From Halorubrum yunnanense (GTDB lineage: Archaea; Halobacteriota; Halobacteria; Halobacteriales; Haloferacaceae), in NCBI RefSeq assembly GCF_026586675.1, contig NZ_JAODIX010000023.1, positions 8,640-62,072 of the forward strand: a DNA stretch of 53,433 nucleotides. The letters are read 5' to 3'. A program made the translations under genes and the position numbers. The notes under the pieces are model-generated. The model had not been told where the DNA came from. It did not search any database and worked only from the letters and a program-made list of their open reading frames with translations. Below, piece after piece: positions 1 to 8,989 of this stretch; position 1 is the stretch's first letter, and every line of letters begins with the position of its first letter.

Positions 1-60
1 GCCGCTCGGCGGCGCGCCGCCGCCCTCATGTTATAAACAATGGCCGGACGTCTCTCGCGC

Positions 61-70
61 ATTTAAGTAT
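61..70 (+). promoter_or_regulatory. TATA-like box of the PHP-domain gene
   Basis: The AT-rich stretch ATTTAAGTAT stands alone in very GC-rich sequence and ends about 22 bp before the GTG start at 92. That spacing matches an archaeal TATA box with transcription starting at or next to the start codon, so a leaderless message is inferred. Confidence 0.55.
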
Positions 71-91
71 CTCCCGTCGCCTACTTCGAGT

Positions 92-1012
92 GTGTCCAGC
101 GTCACCGTCAGCATCGACACGCACGTCCACTCGGACGAGAGCTACGACGGCCACGAGCCGATCGAGCTCATCTTAGAGCACGCCGCGGAGATCGGTCTCG
201 ACGCGGTCGTGATCACCGACCACGACGTGATCGGCGAGTCGAAGCGGGCGGCCGAACTGGCCCAGGAGTACGGTCTGATCGGAATTCCCGGCGTCGAGGT
301 GTCGACCGCGCACGGCCACCTGCTCGCGGTCGGCGTCGAGCGCATGCCGCCGCGCCGTCGACCCTACGACGAGACGATCGAGTGGATCCACGAGCACGGC
401 GGCATCGCGATCGTCCCGCACCCCTTCCAGCGCTCGCGCCACGGCGTCCGCCAGCGCAACGTCCCGGTTCCGAGGTCGGACGACGACGCGGTTCCCGTCA
501 GCGACGGGTCGCGGGACTCCCCGCTCGCCGACCGGGACGCGGCGGAGGCGAGAGACGACACCGCCGAGGTCGGCGAGATCGACGCCGTCGAGGTGTTCAA
601 CGCCTGGCTGTTCACCGGCTACCGGAACCGCCGCGCGCGGCGCTTCGCGGCGGAGTACGACTACCCGGGCGTCGCCGCCAGCGACGCGCACCACCTGGAG
701 TACGTCGGGCGCGCCTTCACCGAGGTCCGGATCGAGGGGCGCGAGTCGGTCGCCGACGTCACCGCCGACAACGTCCTCGACGCGATCCGCGAGGGGACGA
801 CCACGGTCGACGGTCGCCGGGCCCCGATCCGGATGGCCGCGAAACACTACGTGGGGGCCGCGGGCCGCAAGTCAGGGTACTACGCACGGACCGGCGCGGT
901 CCGGACCGCGACCGCGGCGCGGCGGGGAGTCGTCGAGACGCTCTCGACCGCCCGCGTCGCGGCGATACAGGGGACGCACCGCGCCGCGCGGGTCCTCTCC
1001 TGGATCACGTAG
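92..1012 (+). CDS. PHP domain metal-dependent phosphoesterase
   Basis: A 306-aa PHP-superfamily protein, predicted to hydrolyse a phosphoester using a metal cluster; the substrate is unknown. Visible metal-ligand motifs are HVH at residues 11-13, the TDHD motif near 42-45, PGVEVS near 66-71, HGH near 74-76, VPHPF near 110 and SDAHH near 205. Residues about 115-165 form a charged, low-complexity insertion between the core motifs, probably a surface loop. The GTG start is chosen because a TATA-like box lies 22-31 bp upstream and the HxH motif begins only 10 residues later. It is transcribed in the same direction as the moeA pair downstream, but the 61-bp gap does not prove an operon. Confidence 0.85.
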   Translation: MSSVTVSIDTHVHSDESYDGHEPIELILEHAAEIGLDAVVITDHDVIGESKRAAELAQEYGLIGIPGVEVSTAHGHLLAVGVERMPPRRRPYDETIEWIHEHGGIAIVPHPFQRSRHGVRQRNVPVPRSDDDAVPVSDGSRDSPLADRDAAEARDDTAEVGEIDAVEVFNAWLFTGYRNRRARRFAAEYDYPGVAASDAHHLEYVGRAFTEVRIEGRESVADVTADNVLDAIREGTTTVDGRRAPIRMAAKHYVGAAGRKSGYYARTGAVRTATAARRGVVETLSTARVAAIQGTHRAARVLSWIT

Positions 1013-1073
1013 GGGTCCCCGTCCGACCGCTCGGAGAGCGGGGTTTTTGCACGCGGGCCCGAAACGAACGCCC

Positions 1074-2318
1074 ATGAGTCACGACAGACGCGAGGCCGGC
1101 TTCAAGCGGCGGACCCGCGTCGCGGACGCGCTGGCGACGCTGCTCGACGCCGCCGACCCCCACGGCCGGACCGAGTCGGTGCCGGTCGCCGACGCCGACG
1201 GCCGGGTCGTCGCCGAGCCGATCGACGCGCCCGCGCCGGTCCCGAGCTACGACCGGGCGGCGATGGACGGGTACGCGGTCCGCGCCGAGGACACCTTCGG
1301 CGCCTCCGACCGCTCGCCGGCGGTGCTCCGAGCCGCGGGGACCGAGCCCGAGTCGATCGCGCCCGGCGAGGCCGCGCGGGTCCACACCGGGAGCGCGGTC
1401 CCCGGGGGGGCCGACGCGGTCGTCATGATCGAGCAGGCGGAGACGGTCGGCGACGAGGTCGAGGCGTTCGACGCGGTCGCGACCGGGGAGAACGTCGGCG
1501 AGGCGGGCGAGGACGTCGCGGACGGTCAGCGCCTCTTCGACGCGGGCCACGTCCTGCGTCCCTCCGACCTCGGGCTCCTGCAGTCGGTCGGGCTCGACGC
1601 GGTCCCGGTCTACGAACCCCCGACCGTCGCCGTGATCCCGACGGGCGAGGAGCTGGTCCAGTCCGACCCCGGTCCCGGTGAAGTGATCGAGACGAACGGG
1701 CTGACCGTCTCGCGGCAGGCCGAGCGGTGGGGCGGCGAGGCGCGCTACCGCGACGTCGTCACCGACGACGAGGACGCGCTCGCGGCCGCGGTCGAGGCCG
1801 ACCTCGACGCCGACGTGGTCGTCACCACCGGCGGGTCGTCGGTCGGCGAGCGCGACCTGATCCCCGAGGTCGTCGACGACATCGGCGAGGTGCTCGTCCA
1901 CGGCGTCGCGCTGAAGCCCGGTCACCCGGTCTGCCTCGGCGTCGCCGACGGTACCCCGGTCGTCTCGCTGCCGGGCTACCCGGTCGCGTGCATCGTCAAC
2001 GCCGCGCAGTTCCTCCGGCCGCTCCAGAAGCACGTGGGGGGAACGACCGCCGACCCGTTCCCGACCCGACGCGCCGTCCTCGACCGGAAGGTGCCGAGCG
2101 AGCCCGGAACGCGGACGTTCGCGCGGGTGGCGCTGTCGGATGGTGAGGCCGACGACCGCGACGACGACCTCCCGACCGCGACGCCGACCCGCGCGAGCGG
2201 CTCCGGCATCCTGTCGAGCGTCTCGCTCGCGGACGGCTGGGTCGTGGTTCCGGAACCGCGGGAGGGGCTCGGCGCGGGCGACGTCGTCGACGTCGAGCTC
2301 TGGGAGGTGACGCCGTGA
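1074..2318 (+). CDS. moeA1: Molybdopterin molybdenumtransferase MoeA (first copy)
   Basis: MoeA inserts molybdate into adenylylated molybdopterin in the last step of molybdenum cofactor synthesis. The 414-aa product has the expected order: N-terminal region with MDGYAVRAEDTF near residue 63, the MoCF-binding domain with PTGEELV near 190 and TTGGSSVGERD near 250, GYPVACIVN near 300, and a C-terminal beta-barrel domain. An upstream TTG at 1047 is in frame, but ATG 1074 matches the family start (SHDRREAGFK then the conserved VADAL helix). Its stop overlaps the GTG of the next gene by four bases, so the two MoeA genes are almost certainly co-transcribed and translationally coupled. Confidence 0.92.
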   Translation: MSHDRREAGFKRRTRVADALATLLDAADPHGRTESVPVADADGRVVAEPIDAPAPVPSYDRAAMDGYAVRAEDTFGASDRSPAVLRAAGTEPESIAPGEAARVHTGSAVPGGADAVVMIEQAETVGDEVEAFDAVATGENVGEAGEDVADGQRLFDAGHVLRPSDLGLLQSVGLDAVPVYEPPTVAVIPTGEELVQSDPGPGEVIETNGLTVSRQAERWGGEARYRDVVTDDEDALAAAVEADLDADVVVTTGGSSVGERDLIPEVVDDIGEVLVHGVALKPGHPVCLGVADGTPVVSLPGYPVACIVNAAQFLRPLQKHVGGTTADPFPTRRAVLDRKVPSEPGTRTFARVALSDGEADDRDDDLPTATPTRASGSGILSSVSLADGWVVVPEPREGLGAGDVVDVELWEVTP

Positions 2319-4297
2319 GCGACCGCAAGGAGTTCCGCGACCTCGCGACGCCCGAGGCCGCCCGCGAGGCGATCGACTCGCTCGACCTCTCGCCGGAACC
2401 GGAGACGGTCCCGCTGGAGGAGGCCCGCGGGCGCGTCCTCGCGGAACGGGTCGACGCCGCGGTCGACGTCCCCGGCTTCGATCGGGCGTCGATGGACGGG
2501 TACGCGGTCCGCGCCGAGGACACCTTCGGCGCCGACGAGGCCGACCCCGCGGAGCTCGACCTCGCCGGGGCGGTCCACGCGGGCGCCGCGCCCCAGGTGA
2601 CCGTCGCGCCGGGGGCCTGCGCGGAGATCTCCACGGGCGCCGTGATGCCCGAGGGCGCCGACGCCGTGGTGATGGTCGAGCGGACCGACGAGATCGGCGG
2701 AGGTCCGGACGCCGGCTCCGACCCCGACCGGATTGCGATCCGGACCGCCGTCGCGCCGGGCGATCACGTGATGAGCGCCGGCGCGGACATCGCGGCCGGG
2801 GCCCGCGCGCTCGGCCCCGGGACGCGGCTGACGCCCCGCGAGATCGGGCTGCTCTCCGCGCTCGGCGTCGACGAGGTGCCGGTGGAGGGGAGACCCCGCG
2901 TCGGGATCGTCTCGACCGGCGACGAACTGGTACGCCCGGGCGAGGCGCTCGACCCCTCGCGCGGCGAGATCTACGACGTGAACTCGACGACGATCGCGGC
3001 TGGAGTCGAGGAGGCCGGCGGCGAGCCGGTCCTCTACCCGCACGCCGGCGACGACTACGAGGAGATGGAGCGGCTGCTCCGGCGGGCCGCAGACGAGTGC
3101 GACCTCGTGCTCTCGTCGGGGTCGACCTCGGCGAGCGCCGTCGACGTCATCTACCGGGTGATCGAGGAGCGCGGCGAGCTGCTGCTCCACGGCGTCGCGG
3201 TCAAGCCCGGCAAGCCGATGCTCGTCGGGTGCCTCGACCGGGGCGGGAGCGAGGCGGCCTCCGGGGGCGACGCCGACGCCCGAACCGGCGAATCGGCGTA
3301 CGTCGGCCTCCCCGGCTACCCCGTCTCCGCGCTCACGATCTTCCGGACGTTCGTCGCGCCCGCGGTCCGCGAGGCGGCCGGCCGGGCCGAGCCCGCGACG
3401 GCGACCGTCGAGGGACGGATGGCGGTCGGCGAGCGCTACGGCGAGGGACGCACGCGACTGATGCCCGTCGGGCTGCTCGACCTGAACGACGGCGACCTCC
3501 CGCTCGTCTACCCGGTCGACAAGGGCTCCGGGGCGACGACGAGCCTCGTCGAGGCCGACGGGGTGGTCACCGTCGAGCCGGACACGGAGTACCTCGACGA
3601 GGGCGAGCGCGTCTCGGTGCAGCTGTTCTCGCCGGACGTTCGCCCCCCGAGCCTGCTCGGCGTCGGCGAGGACGACCCGGCGCTCAACCGCCTGCTCGAC
3701 CGGTTGGAGAACCCGCGGTACCTGCCGGTCGGCTCCCGCGAGGGCCTCCGGCGGCTGCGCGACGGGGTCCCGGACGCCGTGGTCATCGCGGGACCCACCG
3801 ATCGCGAGGTCGAGTCGATCGACCTCGGCGGCTGGACGCGCGACTGGGGGCTCGTCGTCCCGGCCGGCAACCCGGCCGACGTGACGGGCCTCGACGCGGT
3901 CGTCGACCGCGACCTGCGGTTCGTCAACCGACCGACCGACTCCGGGCTCCGGCGGAGCCTCGACGACGCGCTCGACCGACTCGCCGCCGAGCGGTCGACG
4001 TCGCGGGCGGAGCTGACCGAGGGGATCGCGGGCTACGACCTGACGGTGCGGGCGTTCGAGAGCCCGGCCAGGAGGGTGATCGCCGGCGACGCCGACGTCG
4101 GCGTCGGACTGCGCGAGACGGCGAAGCGGCTCGACTGCGGGTTCGTGTCCCTCGGCGAGCAGTCGGTCGTCGTGCGGGCGGCGCCCGAGCGGGCCGACCG
4201 CGACGCGGTGAGGGAGCTCGCGGCCGCGCTCGACGATCCAGCTGACCTCCTCGAGGGCCTCGCCGGCTACTCGCGGAACAGCCGGAACGACCCCTGA
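2315..4297 (+). CDS. moeA2: MoeA fused to a periplasmic-binding-protein-like domain
   Basis: A 660-aa second MoeA paralogue. Residues 1 to about 400 are a full MoeA with MDGYAVRAEDTFGA near 60, STGDELVRPG near 205, SSGSTSASAVD near 268 and LPGYPVSALT near 330. Residues about 440-655 form an extra domain (VPDAVVIAGPTDREVES, LDAVVDRDLRFVNRP, DADVGVGLRETAKRLDCGF) of the LysR/solute-binding type found at the end of some archaeal and bacterial MoeA proteins; it may sense or deliver molybdate or tungstate, which is inference. The GTG start overlaps the moeA1 stop (GTGA). The 3' end overlaps the convergent thioesterase gene by 31 bp. Confidence 0.92.
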   Translation: MSDRKEFRDLATPEAAREAIDSLDLSPEPETVPLEEARGRVLAERVDAAVDVPGFDRASMDGYAVRAEDTFGADEADPAELDLAGAVHAGAAPQVTVAPGACAEISTGAVMPEGADAVVMVERTDEIGGGPDAGSDPDRIAIRTAVAPGDHVMSAGADIAAGARALGPGTRLTPREIGLLSALGVDEVPVEGRPRVGIVSTGDELVRPGEALDPSRGEIYDVNSTTIAAGVEEAGGEPVLYPHAGDDYEEMERLLRRAADECDLVLSSGSTSASAVDVIYRVIEERGELLLHGVAVKPGKPMLVGCLDRGGSEAASGGDADARTGESAYVGLPGYPVSALTIFRTFVAPAVREAAGRAEPATATVEGRMAVGERYGEGRTRLMPVGLLDLNDGDLPLVYPVDKGSGATTSLVEADGVVTVEPDTEYLDEGERVSVQLFSPDVRPPSLLGVGEDDPALNRLLDRLENPRYLPVGSREGLRRLRDGVPDAVVIAGPTDREVESIDLGGWTRDWGLVVPAGNPADVTGLDAVVDRDLRFVNRPTDSGLRRSLDDALDRLAAERSTSRAELTEGIAGYDLTVRAFESPARRVIAGDADVGVGLRETAKRLDCGFVSLGEQSVVVRAAPERADRDAVRELAAALDDPADLLEGLAGYSRNSRNDP

Positions 4298-4728
4298 CCG
4301 ACGACGACCTCGGCGGTGTCCCCGTTGGTCGCGCTGGTGACGGTCATGTCGCTGACGCCGATCGAGCCGCCGGACCTGACGATCGTCGCCTCGGCGCGGA
4401 GGTCGCCGGTCGCCGGGCGGAGGTAGCTCGCGTTGAGGTTCACTGTCGCGACCCCGCCGGAGAGCGGGTCCTCGAAGGCGGTGCGCTGGACGATCCCGCC
4501 GGCGGTGTCGACCAACGTCGCCGCCACGCCGCCGTGGATCGTGCCGCCGTCGCTGTTCGTCAGCTTGTCGTCGTACGGGATCGAGAGGACGACCCGCCCG
4601 CGCTCGACGACGTCGACCGACGTGTTCAGCCACGAGAGGTAGCCGTGTTCCTCCTCGATCCGCCGCTCGACGAGCGCGACCGCCTCGGCCGAGAGGGGGT
4701 CCAGATCCGCGACGTCTGTGCGGTCCAT
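4267..4728 (-). CDS. PaaI-family hot-dog thioesterase
   Basis: A 153-aa single-domain hot-dog fold protein of the PaaI/YbgC-like thioesterase group, expected to cleave acyl-CoA thioesters in the cytoplasm. The hallmark helix motif NSDGGTIHGGVAATLVDTAG lies near residues 57-76, followed by TVNLNASYLRPA near 95. The start is set at ATG 4728 because the reading frame further upstream lacks family similarity and reads through arginine-rich antisense sequence. It converges on moeA2 with a 31-bp tail overlap. The substrate cannot be told from sequence. Confidence 0.88.
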   Translation of the reverse strand: MDRTDVADLDPLSAEAVALVERRIEEEHGYLSWLNTSVDVVERGRVVLSIPYDDKLTNSDGGTIHGGVAATLVDTAGGIVQRTAFEDPLSGGVATVNLNASYLRPATGDLRAEATIVRSGGSIGVSDMTVTSATNGDTAEVVVGQGSFRLFRE

Positions 4729-4976
4729 ACCGCCCCGTCGCGAGGGCGCCGCTTGTAGCCCCCGAAACCCGAAACAACTGACCGGAGGTTGGCGACGGTG
4801 ACCCGGAGTCGCATCGCGGCGGGACCGGGCTGGCCGCTTATCACCGATGCCGAGCCAGCCGCCCCGTGACCTGACGGGTCGCCCGCGGCGGCCGAGACGG
4901 GCGTCCGGCGCACCGCCGCGAGGAGTCGTCCGCGCCGGCTGTTCGCCACATCGCCGTTCGCCCGCCCGCCGGTCTT

Positions 4977-5882
4977 TCACCCCACGCCGAGCCGGATCGG
5001 ATCGTCGCTCGGGACCACGTCGAGCGACACGGCTTCGCCGACCGCGAACTCGCGGTCCGGGCAGACGACCTTCGCGCCGTACCCGGGGTCCCGCGCCGCG
5101 AACAGCGACAGCCCCACCACGCGCTCGCCGTTCGCGAGCACGTCGACGGGGTCCCACGCGAGCCCGCGGCCGGCCGCGACGCCGACGCGGGTCCCCCACA
5201 GCGACGCCTCGGCGTCCGCGCCGAGGCCGTCGAAGGCGTCGCCCCGCCCGAAGGCACCCCCGCCGGGGTAGTGAGCCAGCCCGCCGTCGAGCGGGACTCC
5301 CTCGTCGCTCGCGAGCGCGGCGAACGACTCGCCCGGATCGGGGTGGACCGGCGCGTCGAGGACCACGTGCGTCGGACCCCGTTCGACCACGACCCCGTCC
5401 CCTCCCCAGGGGATCGGGGCGACCGGGACGTCGACGTCGACCGGGAGCGACCCGCTCGCCCTGAGCACGCTCGCGCCGGGGGCCCGGAACCCGAGGTGGA
5501 CGTGATCGTCGACCCACTGCCCGAAGAACCCGGAGCGTGTCGTGGGCCCGAGGTCGTCGCCGACGCCAACGCGATCGCCCGGCGAGACCTCCGGGATCAC
5601 GTGGAGGATTCGAGCGGTCGTCCCGGGTTCGGCCCCGCCCCGCCGGCACCACTCGTCGTCGAGGTCGACGACGATCAGGTGGTCCTCGCTCGCGGCGTAC
5701 GACCGGTCCGGACAGCCGACGGTCCGCGTCTCGCGAACGACGCCGGAGACGGGCGAGAACCCCCGCCCGTCTTCGGGATACAGGTCGACGGCGCGGCCGT
5801 CGTCGTGGGCGGGGTACGGGGAGTTGAACCGCGAAAACCGCCGAAATCCGTCGAGGGCGTCCGGCGGAAGCGTGACTGGCAT
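4977..5882 (-). CDS. Conserved haloarchaeal protein with M23/LytM-like beta-barrel features
   Basis: A 301-aa protein I do not recognise by name. Residues about 25-130 (HDDGRAVDLYP, FSPVSGVV, HLIVVDLDD, ARILHVIPEVSPGDRVGVGD, DDHVHLGFR) follow the plan of a peptidase M23/biotinyl-lipoyl-like barrel: an early H/D pair, the G-D-x-V loop and a late HVHLGF strand. These might form a metal site, but I see no signal peptide, so a cytoplasmic or non-peptidase role is possible. The second half is beta-rich with no known motif. It lies 66 bp downstream of the histidine kinase on the same strand; co-transcription is possible. Confidence 0.6.
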   Translation of the reverse strand: MPVTLPPDALDGFRRFSRFNSPYPAHDDGRAVDLYPEDGRGFSPVSGVVRETRTVGCPDRSYAASEDHLIVVDLDDEWCRRGGAEPGTTARILHVIPEVSPGDRVGVGDDLGPTTRSGFFGQWVDDHVHLGFRAPGASVLRASGSLPVDVDVPVAPIPWGGDGVVVERGPTHVVLDAPVHPDPGESFAALASDEGVPLDGGLAHYPGGGAFGRGDAFDGLGADAEASLWGTRVGVAAGRGLAWDPVDVLANGERVVGLSLFAARDPGYGAKVVCPDREFAVGEAVSLDVVPSDDPIRLGVG

Positions 5883-5948
5883 CGTTGTCTGTGCGAGGGG
5901 ACTTGATCGTCAAGTGACCGTCGACGGCGGCAGCGGGTGGGAGTCACC

Positions 5949-7622
5949 TCACCCGTCCGCGGGCTCGATGCCGTCGATCGCGAAGCGAGCGCCGCCCGAC
6001 TCGGACTCCTCGACGGAGAGCTCCCAGCCGTGCGCCTCCGCGATGTCGACGACGATCGCGAGCCCGAGCCCCGTTCCGTCTCCCAGCGAGACGCCCCGTC
6101 CGGTCACCTCCGAGCGCCGATCGGGCGGGACGCCCGGTCCGTCGTCGGCGACCGCGAACGCGACGCCGCCCGCTCGGCGTTCGGTCTCGACGCGCACCGC
6201 GACGTCGCTGCCGGCGTGTTCGATCGCGTTGCGGAACAGGTTCGAGAGCAGCTGTTCGAGCCGGTCGCCGTCGGCGAGCACCGTCGCGTCCGGTCCCTCG
6301 ACGGAGAGCGTCGCGTCCGCGGTCTCGAGTCGCGACCAGACCCGCCTGGCGGTCGCGTCGAGCGACACTCGCTCCACGGAGTCGACGGAGCGGCCCGCGG
6401 TCGCCAGCGAGAGGAGCCCCTCGATCAGGTCGTCCATCCGCTCGTGGGCGTTCGCTGCCCGGTCGAGCGCGTCGTCGTCGCCGTCGTGGCGCGCGAGCTC
6501 GACGGCAGCGGTCGCCGCGGCGAGCGGGTTCCGGAGGTCGTGAGAGACGACGCCGGCGAAATCCTCCAGGCGCTCGTTCTGGCGCTCCAGCTCCGCCTCG
6601 CGGCGCTGTAGCTCCGTCTGCCGTCGCTCCCGCTCGGTCACGTCCCGGAGCAGGAACACGTGCCCGCGATCCGTCCCGCGGGGGTCCGTTATCGGGTCCT
6701 CCTGGATGTCGAACTGCCGGTCGCCGATGGCGATCGGATGTTCGACGCCGGTCTCCAACCGCGGGAAGACCGCCGAGAGCGACGAACCGACCGCGTCTGG
6801 CGGGAGGAGTCCCTCGGCGGCGGGGTTGAGGTCGCGGATCCGACCGTCGGAGCCGGCCACGATCACCGGGTCCTGCATCACCTCGACGGCGGTGTCGCGG
6901 GCGACGACCGCGGCGTCGAGCGTCCCGAGCCAGAACACCGTCCCGTACAGGAAGACGCCGTGGACGACGAGCGCCGACGGGAACCACGCGAGGTTCGCGT
7001 AGCTGCCCAGGTCGACGACGGTGGCGATCCCGCCGAGGAACGGGAACAGCGTCCCGAGCAGGATCACGAACGTCTGGAGCCGGTATCGGTTCCCGGTCCG
7101 CTGGTAGAGGTCTACGACGACGAGGACGCCGACGACGCAGAGCGCGTAGGCGTACAGGACGAAGCCGATGTCGGCGAGGCCCAGGTCGAAGGAGAGCAGC
7201 GTAAACGGTCCCTCGGGGACCGGGGCGAGCGAGCGCCGGGAGAGCCCGTGCGTGGCGCTCGACCACGCGAGGAGCACCCAGACGAACGGGGGCGTCGCCA
7301 GCGCGACGATCCGGTGTTCCGTCCGCCACTGGTCGTGTCCGGCGAACGCGAGCGTGAACGCCGTCCAGATCCCGGGGACCGCGGCGATTAGCGGGGTCGT
7401 GAGGTTGAGCGTGACGACCATGGCGAGCTCGCTCCCGATCGCGACTCTGACGCCGTACAGGAGTGATATCCCGCCGCCGCAGAGCAGGTACAGTGCGACC
7501 TCGGTGCCGCCCGGCTGGTCGCGGTCCCGCCACGCGACTCGGCCGAGCCACAGCCCGATGACTCCGGCGAGCAGGCAGGCCGCGAGGTAGGCTCGCACCG
7601 GCAGCGCGCCGAGGTCGCTCAT
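5949..7622 (-). CDS. Membrane sensor histidine kinase with 7TM sensor, PAS, HisKA and HATPase domains
   Basis: A 557-aa two-component sensor kinase. Residues 1-225 form about seven hydrophobic helices, as in the histidine-kinase N-terminal 7TM domain. A PAS domain spans about 230-330, followed by a coiled linker. The HisKA H-box VVSHDLRNPL has its phospho-accepting His near 361. The ATPase domain is complete: N-box NLFRNAIEH near 462, G1 DDGPGV near 492 and G2 GDGTGLGLAI near 516. No receiver domain or response-regulator gene is adjacent, which is common for haloarchaeal kinases. The stimulus is unknown. It diverges from the lipoate-ligase-like gene. Confidence 0.9.
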   Translation of the reverse strand: MSDLGALPVRAYLAACLLAGVIGLWLGRVAWRDRDQPGGTEVALYLLCGGGISLLYGVRVAIGSELAMVVTLNLTTPLIAAVPGIWTAFTLAFAGHDQWRTEHRIVALATPPFVWVLLAWSSATHGLSRRSLAPVPEGPFTLLSFDLGLADIGFVLYAYALCVVGVLVVVDLYQRTGNRYRLQTFVILLGTLFPFLGGIATVVDLGSYANLAWFPSALVVHGVFLYGTVFWLGTLDAAVVARDTAVEVMQDPVIVAGSDGRIRDLNPAAEGLLPPDAVGSSLSAVFPRLETGVEHPIAIGDRQFDIQEDPITDPRGTDRGHVFLLRDVTERERRQTELQRREAELERQNERLEDFAGVVSHDLRNPLAAATAAVELARHDGDDDALDRAANAHERMDDLIEGLLSLATAGRSVDSVERVSLDATARRVWSRLETADATLSVEGPDATVLADGDRLEQLLSNLFRNAIEHAGSDVAVRVETERRAGGVAFAVADDGPGVPPDRRSEVTGRGVSLGDGTGLGLAIVVDIAEAHGWELSVEESESGGARFAIDGIEPADG

Positions 7623-7759
7623 CGATACGTGACCCAGTCAGAGGGCCGGCAAAACGTTTGGGTCATACGCCGAAGCGGCCGCGGTGGACGAGGCCGTAGC
7701 CGCGGGCGGGCCTCTTCGCCGGCCGAAACCGGCTTATTCGCTCCGTCCTGCAACCCGGT

Positions 7760-8464
7760 ATGCGCGTGCTCAGGGGGACCGCCGGCGACCCGGACGCGGA
7801 CCGCGAACGGACGGCGTCGCTGCTCGCGGCCGCGAGCGACGGGGACCCCGGGCTCCGCGTGTGGACCCCCGCCCGACAGGTCGCCTTCGGTCGCCGCGAC
7901 GCCCGCGCCGACGGCTTCGAGCGCGCCGAGCGGATCGCCGCGGACCGCGGATTTCGACCGATAGAGCGCGACGTGGGCGGGCGAGCTGTCGCGTACGCCG
8001 GCGAGACGGTCGCGTTCGCTCACGCGGTCTCGCCGGACGAGGACGAGTCGATCACCGAGCGATACGACCGGACCGTCGAGACGGTCGCCGACGCGCTCCG
8101 CGGCCTCGGTGCCGACGTTGTCGCCGGCGAGCCGCCGACGTCGTTCTGCCCGGGCGACCACTCCGTGCGCGTCGCCGGCGGCGGGAAGATCTCGGGGATC
8201 GCCCAGCGCCTCCGCGCCGACGCGGCGCTGGTCGCCGGGTGCGTCGTCGTCGCGCCGGGGGACGCGCGGGAGGTCGCCGCCGTCAGCGACGCCGTCTACG
8301 ACGCGCTCGACGTCGCCTTCGACCCCGAGAGCGTCGGCAGCGTCGCCGCCGCCGGGGGTCCCGGGGACCCGGGCCGGGTCGCTCGGGCGCTGGAGGACGC
8401 GTTCGTCGACGGCCCGTGGGGCGACGGGTCGCCTCGAGTCGAGCGGGTCGACGCCCAACGGTGA
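7760..8464 (+). CDS. Lipoate-protein ligase A family protein
   Basis: A 234-aa member of the biotin/lipoate protein ligase catalytic family, which attaches lipoate or octanoate to lysines of 2-oxoacid dehydrogenase or glycine-cleavage proteins. Family features are the glycine-rich VGGRAVAYAGETVAFAH segment near residues 73-90 and GGGKISGIAQR near 138-148, holding the conserved lysine. The protein is short for a full bacterial LplA (about 330 aa), matching the archaeal form that lacks the C-terminal accessory domain; whether it works alone or with a partner is not visible here. ATG 7760 is the only convincing start. Confidence 0.82.
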   Translation: MRVLRGTAGDPDADRERTASLLAAASDGDPGLRVWTPARQVAFGRRDARADGFERAERIAADRGFRPIERDVGGRAVAYAGETVAFAHAVSPDEDESITERYDRTVETVADALRGLGADVVAGEPPTSFCPGDHSVRVAGGGKISGIAQRLRADAALVAGCVVVAPGDAREVAAVSDAVYDALDVAFDPESVGSVAAAGGPGDPGRVARALEDAFVDGPWGDGSPRVERVDAQR

Positions 8465-8550
8465 GCGCCGGTCGGCGGGCCAGTTCGGAGCGGGACGTTT
8501 TCCGTCGAACCGGGGGCACGGGGCGATCGGGGACGGATCGAGGTTTCGAC

Positions 8551-8561
8551 GTGCTTTTTAT
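8551..8561 (+). promoter_or_regulatory. TATA-like box of rps6e
   Basis: A CTTTTTATT tract lies 23-30 bp before the rps6e ATG at 8584. Position and AT content fit an archaeal TATA box and a leaderless or near-leaderless ribosomal protein transcript. Confidence 0.55.
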
Positions 8562-8583
8562 TCGCGGGAGTCTCAGTTCGGCT

Positions 8584-8976
8584 ATGGCAGAATTCAAAGT
8601 CGTCATCGCCGACCCCGAGAGCGGCGAGACGTTCCAGCGAGAGGTCGACGGACAGGACGCCAACCGGTTCCTCGGTCGCGAGATCGGCGACGAGATCGGC
8701 GGCGACGCCGTCGGGCTCTCCGAGCACACGGTCGAGATCACCGGCGGCTCCGACGAGACCGGTCGACCGATGCGCGAGGACGTCTCGGGCACGCGCCTGA
8801 AGGAGCTCCTGCTGGAGGGCGGCGTCGGCTTCAAACCGTCCCGCGAGGGCGAGCGCAAGCGCGTCACCGTCCGCGGCCGCGAGGTCGACGACGACGTCGC
8901 GCAGATCAACGTCTCGGTCGTCGAGGGCGACGACGTCGCCGCCGCGCTCGGCGAGGGCGACGCCGACGAGGAGTAA
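8584..8976 (+). CDS. rps6e: Small-subunit ribosomal protein eS6
   Basis: A 130-aa archaeal/eukaryotic-type ribosomal protein S6e of the 30S subunit. Recognisable segments are the start MAEFKVVIADP, the FLGREIGDEI region near 30, ITGGSDETGRPMR near 50 and the basic KPSREGERKRVTVRG stretch near 80-95, all typical of S6e. Archaeal S6e corresponds to the N-terminal half of the longer eukaryotic protein, so the length is normal. The tail is very acidic (GDADEE), as expected for haloarchaea. ATG 8584 is preferred over upstream in-frame codons because it matches the universal start and the TATA spacing. Confidence 0.96.
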   Translation: MAEFKVVIADPESGETFQREVDGQDANRFLGREIGDEIGGDAVGLSEHTVEITGGSDETGRPMREDVSGTRLKELLLEGGVGFKPSREGERKRVTVRGREVDDDVAQINVSVVEGDDVAAALGEGDADEE

Positions 8977-8989
8977 ACGCCCGTTTTCG

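Noticed and set aside
1976-4777. 933-codon open frame on the minus strand across moeA1/moeA2
   Set aside because: It is antisense to two well-supported MoeA genes. The product is arginine- and valine-rich with no family motifs, as expected for a complementary frame in high-GC DNA.
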